From positions 549,501 to 613,500 of the forward strand of contig CAUEEP010000740.1 in assembly GCA_958450365.1 (NCBI GenBank): DNA of 64,000 bases, written 5' to 3'. Position numbers and translations under genes: made by a program. The DNA is from Mesorhabditis belari (lineage: Eukaryota; Nematoda; Chromadorea; Rhabditida; Rhabditidae). Below are positions 1-12,114 of the stretch, one piece after another (within the stretch, counting starts at the first letter, position 1; the number at the start of each line of letters is the position of its first letter). The notes below the pieces were generated by a model, which did no database searches, was not told the DNA's origin, and saw only the letters and a list, made by a program, of their open reading frames with translations.

Positions 1-890
1 GGGTTTACGGTAGTTGATTCATGTAGAAAATCGTGAAAAATGGCAGATCGCTGAGGTCTGTTGATTGGATGTTGATTCAGGCTTTGAACTACTGTTCAGA
101 AAAATTCATTTGTCCATTTGTTTTCCATTTGTCAACTCGTTTTTCTCATCTTTTTTTACATGTTCATTGTGATGAGTCCTTCGCGATTCTCCTCATTTCC
201 TCTCTCTCTCTCTTGTCACCTCAAATCTTCACATGATTCTATCCATTTTAGTCTCAGTTATAGTTTTAACCATTAGTTCTTTAGTTTATTTAGCTATTTT
301 ATTTTTTGTGATTTACTCGGGTCTGTGATCTCTCCAATTGAAAATTTTTCTCTACCGTCATTGTTTTTTTTTGTCCATTTACATATAGTACATATAGTGG
401 TGATACACATGAACTCAGAACGGTTTTTTTCGGTTTTTCTTCTTTTCTTTGTCAGTTGAGTGAATAAAATTGTTTAATTTTCACAAAACAAAAACATAGC
501 ACATGTTATCGGAATTCGCGTGCGAGCAATACTCGGCGTGTTGCGGTAAAGCGTAGGAGAAAGGTTGCGATGAGCAGACGATCATCTGAACCAAACGTCA
601 ATAATATGGTGAAAGGCTGTAAGTCATTTTTGGAACTGTTTTCTAAAAAGTCCAATTACCCAATCAAAAAAAGCACAAAAATATTGATGTGTGTACAAGG
701 GAAAGCAAATCCGATGGTCAGAATCTCAGGGTACATTGTCATAATAGCGCTTAAATTTGCATAAAATCCCCTGGGCATGTAAGAAGAATGTCCAAATATA
801 TATCAAAAGCCGAAAAGCTTGACAAACAAAGTAAAAGACTTTAGCGATCTGCGAGTTTTCACGATTTTCCACATTTTCTTAATGTTATTA
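1..890. other. Intergenic stretch without a recognised gene
   Basis: Only short random ORFs are present. There is no family similarity and no run of splice-linked reading frames that I can support. Confidence 0.5.
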
Positions 891-894
891 AGTG

Positions 895-2060
895 ATATTA
901 GGTACATGCATAAGGGATTATTTCAACATTTCCATAAATTTCCAACGATAGAAAACTGATATCGATGAATGTTATAAACTATTTGAAAGTTGTAAATCTC
1001 CTCTACAAAATAGGCTAAAACGTGTTTCAATTGATCGAACCATTGAAGAAATTTCGAGGGCGAAATAGGAGTGACCAAAACAAGGAATCGAGTCACTTTA
1101 GGGACAAGTTTAGTGTGGTCAAAATCGAGTTAGCTTCCCAAAATTAAAGAGTTAAAAAAAAGGATAACTATATATCAATTCATTAAAAGAGTCTAACGGA
1201 AATGCAATTACAAAAATTTAGATAGAGCGTAAGTTTAAAACCCTCAAAATTGTCAAAAAAAACCGGCTTTTTCACAAAAAAAGAAAAATTATTATAAAAA
1301 CAAAGTTTTCCCATGAAATGATCCCAACTCTTAATTCTTTTGAATGATATTTTTGGGCGGCCATTTTCTGATTTGGTTCAGATTTGGTCCTGGATTTTGG
1401 TAGGTCATTTTCCACTATATAGTCAAAAGCGAACTTGTGTGAAAGTGGGGTTTTTCAAAAAAGTGCCTTTTTTTTGGTCACTCGCATTTCGACCTCGGAA
1501 ATTTCTTCAATGCTTCGATCCAATTGAAACACGTTTTAGCCTCCCAAAATTAAAGATTTAAAAAAAGGATAACTATATATCAATTCATTAAAAGAGTCTA
1601 ACGGAAATGCAATTACAAAAATTTAGATAGAGCGTAAATTTAAAACCCTCAAAATTGTCAAAGAAAAAACCGGCTTTTTCACAAAAAAGAAAAATTATTG
1701 TAAAAACAAAGTTTTCCCATGAAATGTTTTCCCATGAAAATCCCAACTCTTAATTATTTTGAATGATATTTTAGGGCGGTTTTATTGATATTTTAGGAAA
1801 TTTTCCACTATATATTCAAAACCGAACTCTTATGAAAGTGGGGTTTTCAAAAAGTGCCCTTTTTTTGGTCACTCGCATTTCGCCCTCGAAATTTCTTCAA
1901 TGGTTCGATCAATTGAAACACGTTTTAGCTTATTTTGTAGAGGAGATTTACAACTTTCAAATAGTATATAACATTCATCGATATCAGGTTTCTATCGATT
2001 GATTGATGATGAAAATGTTGAAATCCGCATTTCTTATGCATTTCCCTAATATAACCTTCT
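895..2060. repeat. Foldback element with long inverted arms and an internal direct duplication
   Basis: The left arm (about 900-1075) recurs as reverse complement at about 1885-2055. The shared text includes the run around GGAGATTTACAACTTTCAAA and the segment around CAATTGAAACACGTTTTAGC. Between the arms, about 180 bp at 1134-1320 is repeated directly at 1540-1745 with small indels (both copies carry GGATAACTATATATCAATTC). This looks like a non-autonomous inverted-repeat transposon with an internal duplication. No transposase ORF is visible, and the exact ends and target duplication are unclear. Confidence 0.7.
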
Positions 2061-2568
2061 TTTAGTGTTAACCAGCCTTTAAAACATTTTCGAAACAAAG
2101 CAAAACAAAGAGAAACAAAGCTTAATGTTATTAAGGGATATTAAACGCTATTTTTTGCATTAAAGAAATATTGAAAAGAAAAGAGAAAAGCCAAATGATA
2201 GATTCGAGACTAGCGCTCATTCAGGCGCTTGTTAAATGAGTTGCATACGTCCAATTGGGAAGTTTTTGGTAGATAAATATTGCCGAGAATTAGGGCTACA
2301 ATTCTCTATATAACACTTGCCACTTTTGAAAGAAATTAGACATTTCCCAGCTATTTTTCCAAAAAGTTGTCGCTATAATTCGCGGTCACCCTGGAGTTTC
2401 ACTGTAATTTGCATAAAATCCTTCTTATTATCAGATATGATAAATATCCATTCAAGACACGTAGAAGTACGTTCAACCCGTCTGACAATGAGTTTATGCA
2501 AAATTTCTCCATCAAGGAATCAGTTAGTCAATTTTTTTCCCTTCAACTCACCGCCGGAACCTCCCCCC

Positions 2569-2916
2569 TCAGCGTGCAATCGGGTCATCAACGCCATTTT
2601 CGAGATTTCTGGCGAAGAGGAGATTGTCTGAAAACGATAAGGTTTTTTTTTCAGAATTCTATTTTCAAACCTCGTTGAGGGAGATTTCGCAAATGCGCCG
2701 AGTTGCAGAGGAAATCGTCGTTCTGACCGCTTTGCCCAAGCCACTCCACGTCAGCTGATCTAAGAAGTTTTTGGGAAAATCTGGTCAATAATGGACTAAC
2801 CTCTTTTTCCTTCCACATCCACATCCCCCTCCACCACCTCCACAACAGCCACCAAGCAGGCCAACACATGCCATTGTACAAGTCATCAATGAACATATGA
2901 ATACCCACTGTCTCAT
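2569..2916 (-). CDS. Small secreted Gly/Cys-rich protein candidate
   Basis: Three exons (2916-2801, 2759-2671, 2627-2569) join in phase into 87 codons plus stop. Residues 1-20 look like a signal peptide (MRQWVFICSLMTCTMACVGL). They are followed by a Gly/Cys-rich stretch with CC, CGC and a basic RKKR-like site, then a hydrophilic tail containing a CNS..LR motif. That tail faintly recalls nematode ground-like (hedgehog-related) proteins, but the domain is not complete, so no function is assigned. A strong GTGAGT donor at about 2551, just past the stop, allows a longer alternative product. I see no trans-splice acceptor next to the start. Splice phases and the signal peptide support a gene; the 3' end is the weakest part. 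Confidence 0.42.
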
Positions 2917-3001
2917 TTTAAAAGTTGAGCAAATAAGGTTCTGAAATGTTGAACAATTGTCTCCTGGGGAGTATTTGAATCCACGAGTTGAAGACTTTAA
3001 A

Positions 3002-3100
3002 GCGATTCAAGAAGCGATTCAAAAAACGATTCAAGAAGCGATTCAAGAAGCGGTTCAAGAAGCGATTCAAGAAGCGATTCAAGAAGCGATTCAAGAAGCC
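3002..3100 (+). repeat. 12-bp minisatellite (GAAGCGATTCAA)n
   Basis: About eight tandem copies of the 12-mer GAAGCGATTCAA with few substitutions. It reads through as a repetitive (IQEA)n peptide only because 12 is divisible by three; I do not treat that as a gene. Confidence 0.85.
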
Positions 3101-4085
3101 AAAGTAATCTTAGAAAAGGAACACGTTGCAACAATAAATAAAAAGATATAAGTGAAGGGAAATGAATGAACGGTGACTCTTACGGTCTTCATTTGAGATG
3201 TCTTTTTATATGAATTGAGATTGAAAACCGGTTTGGGGATGGACTGACCCAAGAATTATGCGATGAGCAGTTGGAAATTGAGGGGAAAGGGCAAAAAGTG
3301 AATGAATAGAATGAATAGAAGATGACTGACTGAAGAAGAAGATGGAAAAGAAGCACGGGAGATTTCCGGGAATAACCATAATATGAACAAGTCTTTTATG
3401 AAAAAAGATATTTTTCTGTAAAAGTTTTGATTGAAAAGGCTTGCAGAAATGCAGAATGCAGAATTGCTTTGGTGAGCGTTTTATTTTATTGGATCGGTCG
3501 ATAATAATGAGTCGTTTTCAAGCAGAAATATTTATTCAATAATTTCTAAATCAATCAAAATAGGTTTCCATCTTTTTCAATAAACTGCGCATTTTATTGG
3601 TAGAAGGCGAACTCCTTTAGCGTAAAAAAAACTTTGATTTTGAGTCAAACTAGTTCTGTACAATTTTTTGGTAACTTTTTCATCTTCAAAATGCTCTCCG
3701 ACTAGCGGATTTTCCAAATAAATGGTAATCTGATAGAGCTAGATCTGGGGAATATGTTGGGTGTGGGAGAAGTTCCTAGTCCAGGTTTTTGGTTGTAGAT
3801 CGAGTCAGTTTAGCAGTGTGTAGGCGAGCATTGTCATGCTGCAAGATGATCTTTTTCAGATTTGGTCTTTTTATCTCAAAAGCTTTAGCCAGATTCTGCA
3901 ATTGATTACTGTATCGTTGAGAGTTAAGTGTTTGCTTGCTATCCTATAACTTCCAGCACTCCCAGTATCCAATAACTCTCAACAAAAACCTCAACCGGTC
4001 TCCCGGAGCGGTTGCTTTCAATCAAAGATTTGTCCCCATTTTTAAACTGTGAAATGATCGATCACATATAGTCTATAAAGGAGTC

Positions 4086-4256
4086 ATGACCATATACTTG
4101 TTATGTTATGTGATCTAGATGTGATCATGAGGATCATGTTATGTGACCATGATGATCACGTTATGTGATCATGACGATCACGTTATGTGACCATGATGAT
4201 CACGTTATGTGATCATGACGATCATGTTATGTGATCATGACCATATACTTTTGTTA
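4086..4256. repeat. Minisatellite of about 22-24 bp containing GATCACGTTATGTGA
   Basis: Alternating units such as TGATCATGACGATCACGTTA run from about 4115 to 4245. They are bracketed on both sides by copies of GACCATATACTT..GTTATGTGATCTAGA. The units are themselves partly palindromic (TGATCA). No coding content. Confidence 0.75.
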
Positions 4257-4648
4257 TGTGATCTAGAGCTAGGCTTGAAAATGAGTAATTAGCGAACCCA
4301 AATAGCATGCTGAATGCTGAATATGCCCATTTGGCAAATTTACACTAATCGAAAAAAGAAGTAGTTAATAAAGAAATAAGAAGTGTTCAACCAATGAAAG
4401 TGCTTTGGAATAAGAGAATTCTGTTGTCTCTTTTAGAGGTAAACACTGAGAGCCAACTAAACTTTACGACAAAATTTTCTTTCTTACTCATTACTTATTG
4501 ACCATCCCAATAGTTATAACGTGAAAGTTAATGCTTATTCTTAAAATTTTCATTTTTATGGCCGTGCGAATTGGATTGAAGAAGTTTAATTTTTTACACA
4601 TTTAGATTCACTTTGTACTTTGTAACATAAAGCTTTCTAGATGTTCTT

Positions 4649-4902
4649 TAGATTTACCAATTTGCTTCATTGCAGATTTGATGTAGAATCAAATTCTCAA
4701 GCATCTTTATCCCGATCATTTTCTTACCTATAAAAGTCTATAAGAACCTATAAGAACTATAAAAGCACTATAAAAGAACTTTAAAGGAACCATAAAGGAA
4801 CTATAAAGGAACTATAAAGGAACAATCAGACTTACCAATTTGCTTCATTGCAGATTTGATGTAGAATCAAATTTCAAGCATCTTTATCCCGATCATTTTC
4901 AA
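4649..4902. repeat. Direct duplication of about 74 bp flanking CTATAAAGGAA tandem units
   Basis: The block beginning GATTTACCAATTTGCTTCAT at about 4650 recurs nearly unchanged at about 4829. Between the copies lie short tandem units of the form CTATAAAGGAA (about 4735-4825). This is a local duplication with a simple repeat in the middle. Confidence 0.75.
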
Positions 4903-5427
4903 AATAATATCTCACATAAAGAAATCAAAGGAATTTAGGTGAATTTGAAAAGTAATTAAAAGAAGAAAAGAAAAAAAGCTGATAGCAATTGATCCCTTTG
5001 ATCATAATATGTAAAGGCACAAACACTCGTACAAAAAGCAAGAATTAGATTGAGGCTGAAATGTGTAAAAAAAAAGAGAAGTTTGTCGATGTCGAGTTGG
5101 GTGCAGAATAGAAAACCACATTGGCTACCGTAATCGGAAATGAAATCTTTGGACTACCGTAGCTTCTATTTTACACCAAACTTTCGTCGATAAGGACTAC
5201 TGTAAGAAGGTTTATAAACGAAAATTGAATCTTTAGTTGTCTTTAGTTTTTCAAGAGAACCAGTTCAAATCTGAATATTTTGAAAAACTGAAGAGATTCT
5301 TTTTTCACTTAAAATCCTCACTGGAACGTTTTTGTTTTTTTCATTTTTTCATTTTTTCATTGAAAATTCACAATAAAAGTTTGGTTTCATTGGAATTGGG
5401 CTGAAATTGGATCGATTGAGAAATATT

Positions 5428-5711
5428 ACCGTATTTCTTCGAATAGAAGACCGGGTAAAGAGTATCATCGCGTACTCCTGCGTAGCAGCCCTTTTTAAAA
5501 TTTCTTTTCTACATAAAAGCTTTCAATCAAGTGCTATAGAGCTGGAAAATGGCTCAAAAATCTGTTAGCTCGTGTGGTATTTTTGAGCCATTTTCCAGCT
5601 CTATAGCACTTGATTGAAAGCTTTTATGTAGAAAAGAAAATTTTAAAAAGGGCTCGCTAAGGAGTACGCGATGATACTCTTTACCCGGTCTTCTATTCGA
5701 AGAAATACGGT
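5428..5711. repeat. Near-perfect 284-bp palindrome (foldback MITE)
   Basis: The sequence starting ACCGTATTTCTTCGAATAGA at 5428 is repeated as reverse complement ending at 5711. The arms are about 130 bp with few mismatches and a short loop near 5565-5575. The flanks share ATT on both sides, but the target duplication is not certain. It lies about 170 bp beyond the 3' end of rap-1. There is no ORF; it is a non-autonomous foldback element of unknown family. Confidence 0.8.
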
Positions 5712-5879
5712 ATTTTATATCACAAAAAAGCTCAACGTAGATTGAAAAAGAGAGAAAATCGATGATGGTCAGATTATGCTGAATGAATGAATCGATTGAG
5801 GAAAGGAAATGATTTGAAATGGATAAAGAATTGAACTAAATACATCACCAAAGTATTGAAATAAATACATCACCAATCT

Positions 5880-8236
5880 TTACATAATTGAGCAACAACA
5901 GAATTTCTTCGATCCGTGATGACCTTTCCCCGTTTCCGGGTATCGTCGATTGATTTGTCGAACGAGATCGAAGAATACCTGAAAAAAAAGGGAATACTTT
6001 TTCTTCAGTTTTCTTCAGGTTCATTCATTTTCTATGGAAAAATTACTAATTAATTACCGAAAAATTACCTTTATCTCAAATAGGATTGTTAAGCATATGT
6101 TTACTAAGCATACCCCAAAATGTTTACTCTTAATCAACTCTAATCTTGTACTTGGCAAAGAATTACATCGTGTTAATCATCAATAAAATACTGGCTTTTT
6201 CTTGTGTACTAGACATGGGAAAATTCGAACCCGAACCTAATTCCACTTTCGTTTTCTCAGCCGTTTCTTGTCGGATTGTTCTGAAATTTTGTTTACAAAT
6301 AGAAATTGATATTCTCCGCTTGTAGGCAAAATTTCAGAGCAATCGGCCAAGAAACAGCTGAGAAAATGAAGGTGGAATTAGGCTGGGCTTGGAATTTTTC
6401 CAAGTTCTTCTGATTGAAGTCACTGTTCATGACAAGTGAAAAGTATTGAGTGAACCAGACGGAAGTTGTTTTCAATATTGAGTTCAGAGGATGAGTCAAA
6501 TAGCAATTCTGTTATCGGATAACAAAATTTATAATTTTTCCTGATCTCTATTGATCAAAGCAAAAGTTTAGCAAATGGGGATATGTTCAGTGCTTTTTTT
6601 GGAATCAAACGTAAAGAGATAAAGAGTAAAGAGATTATTGGGGTAAAGAGGATTTTGTTAAACAGTGACTACCTCATTAACGTTGATCTTCGCTTTGGCC
6701 GAAGTCTCAAGAAAAGCAGATCCAAATTGTCTTGCCAATGAGTGTCCTTGATCTTTCCCCACCACTCGTTCATCTTCCAAATCACATTTATTTCCAACAA
6801 GGATCATCGGCACCTGGAATTTGCATTTTATAGCTAATTCTCTAGATTTCTAGATTTCTAGATTACTAGATTACTAGATTACTAGATTTCTAGATTACTA
6901 GATTACTAGATTTCTAGATTACTAGACTCTAGATTACGATTACAGATTACTAGATTACTAGATTACTAGATTTCTAGATTACTAGATTTCTAGATTTCTA
7001 GATTTCTAGATTTCTAGATTTCTAGATTTCTAGATTACTATATTACTATTTTATGAATGTAAGGAGTTTATCTAAAATAATTTGTCCTTAAAACTTTGCA
7101 AAAGATTTGCATGCAAGTAAATTTCACCAAAGTAAATTTTCAGTAACCCCACAATCATCATTAGTACCTGAAATTTGCATTCTTACTTACATTTAGATAA
7201 ATAAAATTACTAGCGATAGAATTACGGTAGTTTTCCGAAAAACAGTCATGTTTTAGAAAGCGCATTTAGTTTGGGAGAGCAGTAATTTGCATTCACAGTC
7301 ATTCTAACGCACATCATCGGCATCTTTGACGCGAAGAATTTGATCGCGCAAATCGATTAAATCATTGAATGTCGATTGTGCTGTAATTGAATAAACCAAG
7401 ACGAATCCCTGTCCATTTTTCATATACAAATCTCGCATAGCCGTGAATTGTTCCTGAAAATGTCTTTTTTGTTTGTTTCAAAATTGATCTTCAAAATCAA
7501 TTTTTACCGTTCCAGCCGTATCGAGAATTTCCAGCATACATTGTTGTCCGTCCACTTCAACTTGCTGAAATTTGAATTGCTTTTTTTACATTGCTTTGCT
7601 TTTCTACATGCTGTACACTTTGAAAGTTCATCATTTTTCTTCTAAAACGAAGCGTTTCGTAGCTGTCGTAGCTGTTGTACGCAAGGTTTCGTTTCAAAGG
7701 AAAATCACAAACTTTAAGACTTCTGAAAGCCTCTTCTTTTGACTTACACGTACGAAATGGTATTAACTTTTTTCATTAATAGTTATTGATCTGTTTTAAA
7801 AAGGTTTCATTAATCAAATTCGCTTCTCAAATGATGGAAATTTTTTATCCTGCGCTACAGGTCAAGAACACAAGTTCGGTAGATGGTGGGTCGACTTGGA
7901 AAGCCGGTGTCATTTTTTTTTTTTACCTTTCGATAACTGTCCTCAATCGTTGGATCATATTTTTCCACAAAAATCCCTTGAACGAATTGGACTGTCTGAA
8001 ATTTTTTGGGCTTAGGCTATTTCAAAATTTCGGGTTTGCTCAGCGATGAAAACAACGTCAAATAGAGAAGCCCATTGAATTTGTCATTTGGCTAATATTT
8101 ATTTGTAATTTGCAGCTATTCTACCGTATTTATTTTTATTGAGTACTAAATTTCTCGATCTACTCGAGTCTGAACTCACCAAAGCGCTCTTTCCAACACC
8201 TCCCGATCCCAAAACGACGATCTTGTACTCGCGCAT
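5880..8236 (-). CDS. rap-1: Rap1 small GTPase
   Basis: Six exons (8236-8180, 7995-7927, 7564-7508, 7453-7313, 6813-6673, 5978-5880) give 187 residues, close to the usual 184 of Rap1. The start [19 protein letters not shown] carries the P-loop GSGGVGKS. Switch I reads [11 protein letters not shown], switch [15 protein letters not shown], the guanine-binding motif NKCD and the last motif ETSAK. Thr61 in place of the Ras Gln (DTAGT) is the Rap hallmark. Rap1 cycles GTP at membranes to control adhesion and epithelial integrity. The C-terminus ends in three Cys plus SIM, so the CaaX box is CSIM; a final Met suggests farnesylation rather than the geranylgeranylation of mammalian Rap1. Intron 4 carries a 10-bp-unit minisatellite. 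All exon phases are 0. Confidence 0.96.
6838..7050. repeat. CTAGATT-based minisatellite inside a rap-1 intron
   Basis: Some twenty copies of a roughly 10-bp unit alternating CTAGATTTCT and CTAGATTACT fill most of the rap-1 intron between exons 4 and 5. The array is dense in CTAG. No function is evident. Confidence 0.9.
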
Positions 8237-10200
8237 TTTGATCTGTAAACAAAAATCCATATTTTATAGAAAAATTTGAAAGTGCATAAAAAAAGAGGAA
8301 ATCAAAAAAAAAAGAAAAAAAGAAAGTAAACCGGTTTCCTGACGATAATCCCCCTCCCACAAACCCTCGAATAGAGAAATCGAACAATGGAAGACGTGCT
8401 TTTCAAAGCAATGAAAAAAAAAGAATCATGCGAGAAAAGGATTTGTCCAACTCAGGGATTTCTTTTTCGATAAAAAAAAGGAAAATCGATACGGGAAGTG
8501 GTATTTGGCTAAAATAGTGATTTCTAATTAGTCACAGTTGAGGAAAACTCTTATCGCAAATTTGGTCACTTTTTAGCCAATGGGCTAAATTTAAATCAAG
8601 ACAATTCTTTTGGGGGAAAGCGAGAAAAGAAGCCGATGGCATTGATTGATTGGTTCGAAAAATGGGCTCGTAAAGGAGAGACGGGAAAGAAATGACTCAG
8701 AACAGATGGTTTCTCATATCTTTTTGTTCTGATTCACATTGTTGCCCAATACAAAACAAGATTAGAGGAAATAAAATCTGAAAAATGGAAAAAAAGAGGA
8801 AAGATCAAAAAAAAAAGAACCTACGCGGGACTATAGAATGAATGTGTTTGAGAACGGGAATTGGAAGGGGGAAAGGGGGAGAAATGAGAGAAGAGAGGGT
8901 CCAACGAGCTCTTGAAGCGAAAATCCACAAACATACCACACAAGTTTCAAGAAAGCGAGGAGAACACACCAATCGTTTACGTTTTTTATGGATTTTGGAT
9001 TTGATTCAAAAATCAGAACTAATAGTCTGATCTCTCGTTGCTTATCAAAGTGACCTCAGAAAGGTGAGAAGAAAATCGAGTTCAGAAGAGAAAAAAGGCG
9101 CTAAATTCAAATATGATGGAAGTCGTTGACTTTAGATATCTAGAAATATTTGCTTTTTAGAAAATATGGTGCTCTTATATTGTTAATCTTATAGTATTTT
9201 CTTAGTTTTTATTTCTAACAGTGTACTGTAGCATCATATTAAAGCGGCCACAGTCATCTCAGCCAACACCATAGTGCCTCAAACAGACTACATTTTAAAA
9301 GATGAAAATTTTTCGAAAAATTATTTGAAATCGAATGTCTTATATTCAAAGTTGAAACTGTGTTTTAACAAATCGAGCATTTAACTCTTAGATTGTAGAT
9401 TAGATTAGATTAGATTAAGAATCAAAGCTTAATAAGTTGACTCAAATTCAAAGAGATTCAAAGAGATCAAATTGTATTCTAAAAGATCAGTCGACAAAAT
9501 GTTAAGATCCAAGGGTTGATATCCTTCATGCAAAGAGAATTTATTCTAAAAGCTACTATCCAGCTAAATGTTAGGAAATCAAAGGTGCGCCTTCTCTTTC
9601 TCACCCCAGGATGAGGGTAATTATTGAAAAAAATGAAGAGGTTGGTGAGATGAGAGGTGATTGAGGTAGGTGGGTGTGAGTCCCCCTCCCTCAGTCAGCA
9701 CAATCCTGCCCTCTCTTTCATCCTTTTTTTTCTTTTTGTGTGTCGCCACGCCCCGATGCAAATCGATCAAATGCACACACCGACACCCCCCTCCCCACAC
9801 ACAGAAATGACAATAGAGACGTGCTAAGGACGGGGAATAAGTGACTGATTCGTGAAAGGTGAAAGGGTAAGAATCACAATCCATCATCGTCCGAATCACG
9901 ATTGAAAAGTTAAACAGTAATCAAGCCGTTTTAAACAGCTATTTCATCGAAATCTAAAATTTAAAAACTTTTATTGACAATCATCGATAACGAGAAAAGC
10001 TATATAATATCAAACAACGCAAACTAATAATTCTATGGCTGCCCGTATTTTCATTCAGTAAAAACGACGTCGAAGGATTAGAGGAAAAGAAAAAGAAAAA
10101 AGATTTGATGAAAGATGAAGAAAAGTCTAAGAAACAATGACTAGATATTTCAGTAAATTTTGGAAACAAAATATCCACAGGATTTAAAGCAAAGTTGAAA
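8237..10200. other. Intergenic region upstream of rap-1
   Basis: Purine-rich on the plus strand around 8270-8330 and 8750-8900. No ORF chain, RNA gene or inverted repeat that I can support. The part just above 8236 presumably holds the rap-1 promoter and 5' UTR. Confidence 0.5.
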
Positions 10201-10857
10201 CTACTTCTGTGTTAATTGATGCGGTTGTCCGTGCTGACCGGGTTGCAATGATGATTGAAAGCCGCCAAAGAACCACGCGCCTCCAACGATCGAAGCCACC
10301 GTGAAAAACTAAAAAAAGACTAATAGGATAAAATATAGTAGAGTTGTAAAATATAATAGGTTTTAAAAATCTACGCAAATAAAGCTTAGCAATTCAAATT
10401 TCACAAGTTTATATTAGAAAAACTCTCACCTGCGCCGCACATCGTCCTCGCATATAAAGTTGAGCTTTATGCGGATTTCTTTTCAACGTTTGAGCCATGA
10501 TTCCTAAAAATTTCTCTTAAAACAGATGTGAATCTCAACGAACCAATTAGGCATCCGGTAGTGGCAAGTAATCCAAGCGGAATAAACGGATTAGACACGA
10601 ATTTCTGCAAGGCGGCCGCCGAACTCGACTAAAATTAAAAGAAAACTTGTTAACATTTTGATCGAAAAGAAACCTGAGATTTCGATCCACCAGAAAGATC
10701 AGCGGGTATCATCGGCACATTTTTCTCGGCGGCTCGTCCACCAGCTTCCATCTAAAATAAGAAACAATTTTTCGATCAACAATCAAATATTTACCCGCCA
10801 TTGCATGTGCGCCGTGTGATCGGAGAAATCGTGTGGCGCTGACGCGTCTTTCACCAT
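10201..10857 (-). CDS. HIG1-domain mitochondrial inner-membrane protein
   Basis: Five exons (10857-10795, 10751-10674, 10628-10544, 10503-10430, 10308-10201) give 135 residues with all phases closing. Residues about 55-115 match the hypoxia-induced protein (HIG1/RCF1) domain: NPFIPLG, a first membrane segment, then the conserved basic loop LKRNPHKAQLYMRGRCAAQ and a second membrane segment with GGAWFFGG. Family members sit in the mitochondrial inner membrane and modulate cytochrome c oxidase assembly and supercomplexes. An acceptor at about 10870, 12 bases upstream of the ATG and without an upstream exon, suggests trans-splicing. The hydrophilic N-terminus (1-50) is longer than in HIGD1A and nearer to the HIGD2 style. 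Confidence 0.9.
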
Positions 10858-11223
10858 CGTTTCCGATTTCTAAAATAAAAAAAAACATTAGCCAATAAAT
10901 TTGATAAAGAAACACAAAAAATAGGAATGACCTGCTTAGAATTGGGCTAAATTCCCTAATTTCAACGCAAAAAAAGTGGCAAATCGGCAAAGGAATGATT
11001 GGATCGAAAGAAATTTGGATCGGAAATTTTTTTTATATTATAGAAAAGAGAAAGAGAAAAGAGAAACCTTATGTGTGAGCTGACCTCGTTAACCGATATT
11101 AGAAAAAAGAACACAATAAATCTCGATCCATTCTTTAGAAAGGGACAAAACAGAGAAAATGGCAAAAAGTGATAGGCGTTGAAAGCTTTCAGATTTAAAA
11201 CACAGCGTTTCATTAAGCAAAAA

Positions 11224-11494
11224 TGGGGGTAGGCTAGTTTCCGCAACTTTTTTTGCGCAACAGGGTCATTTGCGCAACTGGGTCGTTTGCGCAACTCGGC
11301 ATAACTTTCTTCTAAGTGGGCTAATCTTTATGATTTTGGTCTCATTTTGTAGATCTCAATAAGTGCAACAAAATGAAACCAAAATCATAAGGATTGGCCG
11401 ACTTAGAAGAAAGTTATGCCGAGTTGCGCAAACGACCCAGTTGCGCAAATGACCCTGTTGCGCAAAAAAAGTTGCGGAAACTAGCCTACCCCCA
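11224..11494. mobile_element. Foldback MITE of the GCGCAAC family, copy 1
   Basis: A 271-bp palindrome. The left end GGGGGTAGGCTAGTTTCCGC is repeated inverted at the right end (11475-11494). The arms carry tandem-like GTTGCGCAA motifs; the loop around 11340-11365 holds ATTTTGTAGATCTCAATAAG. A partial second copy closes the window (63873-64000), and a diverged relative appears to lie at 22793-23010. There is no ORF. Confidence 0.85.
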
Positions 11495-11644
11495 AAAATG
11501 AATTTCCTTTTATCATAGTTTGCATCTATTTACAAAGGCTGCATATTAATTTAGTCTTGTTTCTTATACAAAGTGCAACTTTACGACTACTATAGATTTT
11601 GTTGAAAGTTTCAAACACTTTTTCAATCTTTTCAATAATAGCTA

Positions 11645-11760
11645 GAGCTAATTTTTAGGTTAAATAGTTTCATAAATCAAATAAGCATAAATCAAATAAT
11701 TAAATCAAATAATTAAATCAAATATTTAAATCAAATAATTAAATCAAACTTTAGGGCAAA
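11645..11760. repeat. AT-rich short tandem repeat (AAATCAAATAATT)n
   Basis: Five to six units of about 13 bp, AAATCAAATAATT with small variants. Simple sequence, no coding content. Confidence 0.7.
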
Positions 11761-12114
11761 CAATTCGAATTTATAGGAACTCAAATGTCAGAAACTCAAT
11801 GTTTAGTCTCGAATTGAAAAGAATAATAAAAACATTAATGTTTTAAAAAGTGTCAGAAACGATTCGGATTCGGTTCTTTAAGAAAAAAAATGGAGTGAAC
11901 GGAATGGAGGCAAGACGTGTCGCGTTGCGGCTCACAAAAGAGAATGGGAAGGGGAGACCATTGAGGGAATGGAATGATCCAAAAGTGAACACAGAGGATG
12001 GAGGGAAATCGAGGTAATGACAAGGCCATCCTGTCTTCATCCATTATATGGTTGAGACTGAACTCTATTTGGGGGATTGTTATGAGAGAGAATAAAGAGA
12101 TCATCCAAGGATAC

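Noticed and set aside
2957..3151. ORF encoding an (IQEA)n repeat protein
   Set aside because: It is the translation of a 12-bp minisatellite; no splice context, no start environment and no relatives.
6838..7050. CRISPR-like array of short repeats
   Set aside because: Units are contiguous with no unique spacers, inside an intron of a eukaryotic gene; a minisatellite explains it.
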